Source: Streptomyces gossypii (lineage in GTDB: Bacteria; Actinomycetota; Actinomycetes; Streptomycetales; Streptomycetaceae). Taken from it: a stretch of 64,000 nt of DNA. The notes under the pieces were generated by a model. The model was given only the letters and a program-made list of their open reading frames with translations. It searched no databases and was not told the origin of the DNA. Shown piece by piece: positions 60,712-64,000 of the stretch. Location: the NCBI RefSeq assembly GCF_025165795.1, contig NZ_JAJAGO010000012.1:124001-188000 (forward strand), read 5' to 3'. Numbering within the stretch: the first letter of the stretch is position 1; each line of letters starts with the position of its first letter. Position numbers and translations under genes: made by a program.

Positions 60712-63426
60712 TCAGGGCGTGAGGGCCATCTTGTCGTCCGTGGCCTTCTCCACCGCCCTCTCGCTGAACGCCCAGTCGTACTGCTCGCCCTTCACCCACT
60801 TGTCCGTCTGGTCCGTGTAGTTCGGGTGGTAGGCGTGCCCCGACGCCCCCGTGAGGTTGACCCAGCTCGACTTGTCGAGGTCGTCCAGGTTGACGACCAT
60901 CCGCATCGAGGGCACCCACGTCACCCCGTACCCGCCCGCCGCGTTCCAGCCGCTGGCGTTGACCGCGGCTTCGCCGCCGCCCAGGTCCCACGGGCCGCGG
61001 TTGAGGAGCCACTGCACGAAGCCGGGACCGTCCGTGCCGAGGGTCTGGTTCTTGAGCATCATCCGGTGCAGCCGCCCCCAGCTCCAGGTGTCGATGTCCT
61101 TGCCCAGCTTGGCGGTCAGCTCCCAGCGCGCGTCCTTCATCGCGTCCGCGAGCAGCTCGTCCCGGTTGCGGGCGCCGGGGTTCCGCTTGGTGCCGGAGGT
61201 CTTCCACCACTCGCTCGAAGGATCGTCCAGGATTCCCCGTACGACCTCGAACCAGCGGTCGCCGCCGTCCGGCTGGGCCGAGGCCGCGTCGCGCTCGCCG
61301 CACTCCTGCACCCGCTTGGGGTTGCCGTCCAGGTCCTTCAGCGCCGAGTCGTCGTTCGGGCGCACCCACAGGCACTCGCCCTTGACCCGCAGTTCCTCGG
61401 GGAGCTTGTTGCCGAAGGCGAGTTGCAGCATGTTGCGCCAGACCGCGTTGAAGTAGGCGGCGGCGGCCGAGTCGGAGTCCTGGGTGTAGTCCCAGCCGCG
61501 CAGCAGCTCCTGTGCCTCGCGCACGTACTCGTCGTCGATCTCGATCTCCAGCAGGTGCGGCACCAGCAGTTTGGCGATCTCGCTGCTGTTGTCCATCTGC
61601 ATGTCCTGCATGTCCTGCATGGAGATCTTGCCGCCGTCCTCCGTCTTCTTCTTGATGAGGTCGTTGATGCGCTGGCTGCGCGCGCCGTAGCCCCAGTCCT
61701 CGGTCAGCAGGTTGGGGTACTTCTGGGGGTCGACGACGGCCTGGTTGGCGGTGACGATGTAGCCGCGCTTCGGGTTGTAGTCCCAGGGCAGCGAGGACTG
61801 CGCGATGTAGCTCTTCCAGCGGTAGTCCGGATCCCAGCCGGGCGCGGGGTAGCGGCCGTCGCCCTTGCCCCGTTCGGGGATACGGCCCGGCGCCTGGTAG
61901 CCGATGTTCCCCGCGGTGTCGGCGTAGATGAGGTTCTGCGAGGGGACGGCGAAGTCGCTCGCGGCTTCCCGGAACTCCTTGAAGTCGCCTGCCTGGTTGA
62001 GCTTGAAGACGGCGTCCATGCTCTTGGAGGGGGTCAGCGCCGTCCAGCGGAGCGAGACGGCATAGCCGTCGCGGCTGTCGGGTGCCGAGACGTCGACCGG
62101 GGCCTCCTCCCCGACCTTCGCGTACTCGTCCTCGCGGTCGGAGATGATCGGGCCGCTGTTGGTGCCGCGCACCGTGATCTCCCGGTCCTCGCCGCCCGCG
62201 ACCTTGATGGTCTCCTTGCGGGTGGTGAACGGGCGCCGCTTGCCGTTGTAGAGGTACCCGTCGTCCTTGACCTCGTGCAGGTACAGATCGGTGACGTCGG
62301 CACCGAGGTTGGTCATGCCCCAGGAGATGTCCTGGTTGTGGCCTATGACGACGCCGGGCATGCCCGCGAAGGTGAAGCCGGAGACGTCGAACGGGCAGGC
62401 TTCGCTGACGTCGCGGCAGTGCAGGCCCATCTGGTACCAGACGGACGGCAGTTGCGGGGCGAGGTGCGGATCGTTGGCGAGCAGCGGTTTGCCGGTTGTC
62501 GTGTACTGGCCGGAAACGACCCATGAGTTGGAGCCGATACCGCTGCCGTTGGGGCCGAGCAGGTCGGGCAGTGCGTCCAGGGCCTTGGCGACGCCGCCGA
62601 GCTGGGTCTGTGCCCCCTGCACCGCGTCGTCCATGCCGGGGACCTGGCCGCCGGGGCCCGTCCCGGGGGTGGGGCCCGCGCCCTCGGGCTCGTAGTCCTT
62701 GGTGACCGGGTTGACGGAGCCGCCCTCGACGATCGGCTTGTTCCGCTTGGCCGGGTAGGGCGGGTAGAGCTCCTCGATCTCCTGCTTGTCGAAACGGCTC
62801 GTCATCAGGGCGCGGTCGATCTCGTCCTGCATGTTGCCGCGCAGGTCCCAGGCCATCGCCTTGAGCCAGGCCACGGAGTCGACCGGGTCCCATTTTTCCG
62901 GGCTGTAGTCGTGCTTGAGGTCGAGCGCGGCGTACTCGGCGGAGGCGGCGGCGCCCTTGTGGTCCTTGAGGTAGGCGTTCACGCCGTCCGCGTACGCCTG
63001 GAGGTATTTCTTCGTCTCCGGCGCCAGGGCCTTGTACTCCTTCTCGGCGACCTCGCGCCAGCCGAGGGTGCGCAGGAAGGCGTCGGTCTTGACCTGGCCC
63101 TCGCCGAACATCTCCGACAGCCGGCCGGAGGTCGTGTGGCGCCGGACGTCCATCTCCCAGAAGCGGTCCTGGGCCTGGACGAATCCCTGGGCCAGGAACA
63201 GGTCATGCGAGTTGTCCGCGTACACCTGCGGCACGCCCTGGGCGTCGCGTTTGACGGTGACGGGGCTCTTCAGCGCGGTGATCTTGAGTGATCCCGTGGT
63301 CTGCGGAAAGGACTCACGGACGGTGCTGACACTCCAGTACGTGCCGTAGCCGAGGCCCGCCACGAGCAGCAACACGACTGCGATCACTATCAGGCGGGCG
63401 CGTCGCGAGTTCTTCTTGGCGGGCAT
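60712..63426 (-). CDS. Penicillin acylase family protein (N-terminal nucleophile hydrolase)
   Basis: A 904-aa S45-type amidohydrolase anchored by an N-terminal membrane helix (RLIVIAVVLLLVAGLGYGTY, about 10-29). The catalytic Ser of the beta chain is in GSNSWVVSG (about residue 300), exposed after autocatalytic removal of the linker, and is followed by LLANDPHLAPQLPSVWYQMG, a family hallmark. The linker (EGAGPTPGTGPGGQVPGM type) is Gly/Pro-rich. The substrate could be an acyl-homoserine lactone or a cyclic lipopeptide; this is not determined. Confidence 0.92.
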   Translation of the reverse strand: MPAKKNSRRARLIVIAVVLLLVAGLGYGTYWSVSTVRESFPQTTGSLKITALKSPVTVKRDAQGVPQVYADNSHDLFLAQGFVQAQDRFWEMDVRRHTTSGRLSEMFGEGQVKTDAFLRTLGWREVAEKEYKALAPETKKYLQAYADGVNAYLKDHKGAAASAEYAALDLKHDYSPEKWDPVDSVAWLKAMAWDLRGNMQDEIDRALMTSRFDKQEIEELYPPYPAKRNKPIVEGGSVNPVTKDYEPEGAGPTPGTGPGGQVPGMDDAVQGAQTQLGGVAKALDALPDLLGPNGSGIGSNSWVVSGQYTTTGKPLLANDPHLAPQLPSVWYQMGLHCRDVSEACPFDVSGFTFAGMPGVVIGHNQDISWGMTNLGADVTDLYLHEVKDDGYLYNGKRRPFTTRKETIKVAGGEDREITVRGTNSGPIISDREDEYAKVGEEAPVDVSAPDSRDGYAVSLRWTALTPSKSMDAVFKLNQAGDFKEFREAASDFAVPSQNLIYADTAGNIGYQAPGRIPERGKGDGRYPAPGWDPDYRWKSYIAQSSLPWDYNPKRGYIVTANQAVVDPQKYPNLLTEDWGYGARSQRINDLIKKKTEDGGKISMQDMQDMQMDNSSEIAKLLVPHLLEIEIDDEYVREAQELLRGWDYTQDSDSAAAAYFNAVWRNMLQLAFGNKLPEELRVKGECLWVRPNDDSALKDLDGNPKRVQECGERDAASAQPDGGDRWFEVVRGILDDPSSEWWKTSGTKRNPGARNRDELLADAMKDARWELTAKLGKDIDTWSWGRLHRMMLKNQTLGTDGPGFVQWLLNRGPWDLGGGEAAVNASGWNAAGGYGVTWVPSMRMVVNLDDLDKSSWVNLTGASGHAYHPNYTDQTDKWVKGEQYDWAFSERAVEKATDDKMALTP

Positions 63427-63612
63427 CGCTGTCCTTCGAGGGGCACGGTGGTCCTGGGCAGTGCTGGAGCAACCATAGGCCGAACCGGTGAGCCGCCCGA
63501 CAGGGAGTCAGGGGAGCCGGGCGCGGGTACCGCCTGGGTTCCCGGCCCGATGCAAGGTTCAAGCGATGGTAAATTCTTAGTCATGCGAACGAACTAGCGG
63601 GAGGAGCGGCCC

Positions 63613-64000
63613 CTGACTATCGACACCCTCAACCAGCTCATGCTGATCAGCGCTGTCGTCCTGCTCGTCGCGATGGGCGCCGTCCGGCTCTCGTCCCGTA
63701 CTGGCCTTCCCAGTCTGCTCATCTACCTCGGTATCGGCGTCGCCATCGGACAGGACGGCTTCGGCCTCGACTTCGAGGACCCCGAACTCACCCAGGTCCT
63801 CGGCTACGCCGCCCTGGTGGTGATTCTCGCCGAGGGCGGTCTCGGCACCAAATGGCGGGACATCCGCCCGGCGATGCCGGTAGCCGCCGCGCTGGCGACG
63901 GTCGGCGTCGGGGTGAGCGTCGGAGTCGTCGCGTGCGCGGCCCACTATCTCATCGGCCTGGAGTGGCTGACGGCGCTCATCGTGGGCGCGGTGGTCTCCT
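63613..64000 (+). CDS. Cation/proton antiporter (CPA1/CvrA-like), 5' part
   Basis: The frame is open to the window edge. The N-terminus LTIDTLNQLMLISAVVLLVA MG then AVRLSSRTGLPSLLIYLGIG is typical of K+/H+ antiporters of the NhaP2/CvrA group; three or more helices and ILAEGGLGTKWRDIRPA are visible. The start appears to be CTG at 63613, because GGGAGGAG (63599-63606) is correctly spaced and no ATG/GTG/TTG fits upstream; the first in-frame ATG is at 63640. The C-terminal part lies outside. Confidence 0.85.
   Translation, partial: MTIDTLNQLMLISAVVLLVAMGAVRLSSRTGLPSLLIYLGIGVAIGQDGFGLDFEDPELTQVLGYAALVVILAEGGLGTKWRDIRPAMPVAAALATVGVGVSVGVVACAAHYLIGLEWLTALIVGAVVS

Overview
The window is high-GC actinobacterial chromosome, almost certainly from a Streptomyces or close relative. 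The evidence is codon use with G/C in third positions, an SsgA-like protein (a family confined to morphologically complex actinomycetes), a tricorn-type protease, a LAL-family regulator, a DUF397 protein, and a conserved actinobacterial order of housekeeping genes. No plasmid origin, CRISPR array, prophage or large biosynthetic cluster is visible.

Layout. (1) 0.1-10.4 kb is conserved core: an ABC-F ATPase, a MecA_N-type penicillin-binding protein, a protein O-mannosyltransferase, rsmI, a small zinc-ribbon protein, tatD, rsmA and ispE. (2) 10.5-20.3 kb holds an SDR, GNAT, serine hydrolase, SsgA-like protein, MMPL transporter, tricorn protease and a Glu/Gln-rich small protein. (3) 20.4-25 kb holds a translationally coupled Baeyer-Villiger monooxygenase / alpha-beta hydrolase / SDR operon, divergent from a MerR regulator and resembling the mycobacterial mymA gene set. 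(4) 25-47 kb is an accessory mosaic of transporters (MFS, EamA), regulators (AraC, LuxR/LAL, TetR, MarR), hydrolases (Tat-type lipase, MBL, carboxylesterase) and acetyltransferases, with two copies of a MITE-like element. (5) 47.5-53.4 kb looks like a small regulon of a SnoaL-fused ECF sigma factor: two AhpD/CMD-like genes, an MFS exporter and the sigma gene itself. Four promoter-like boxes of the form GTCACA-N15/16-CGTC precede these units. (6) 53.4-54.4 kb is debris (IS30 fragment and two gene remnants) next to tRNA-Ala(CGC). (7) 54.4-64 kb returns to core: a sepX/glpR-like membrane protein, rimJ, moaB, moaC, moeA/glp, galU, 5-formyltetrahydrofolate cyclo-ligase, a penicillin acylase-family protein and the start of a cation/proton antiporter.

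How genes work together. rsmI and rsmA modify 16S rRNA, and ispE feeds the MEP isoprenoid pathway. moaB/moaC/moeA belong to molybdenum cofactor synthesis, but the moeA-sepX pairing also matches the Glp/GlpR cell-division pair of Actinobacteria. The accessory genes sit mostly in divergent regulator-target pairs with inverted repeats between them: TetR/MFS, MarR/EamA and MerR/monooxygenase. Starts were chosen from ribosome-binding sites and family conservation; two CTG starts and several possible leaderless genes are flagged.
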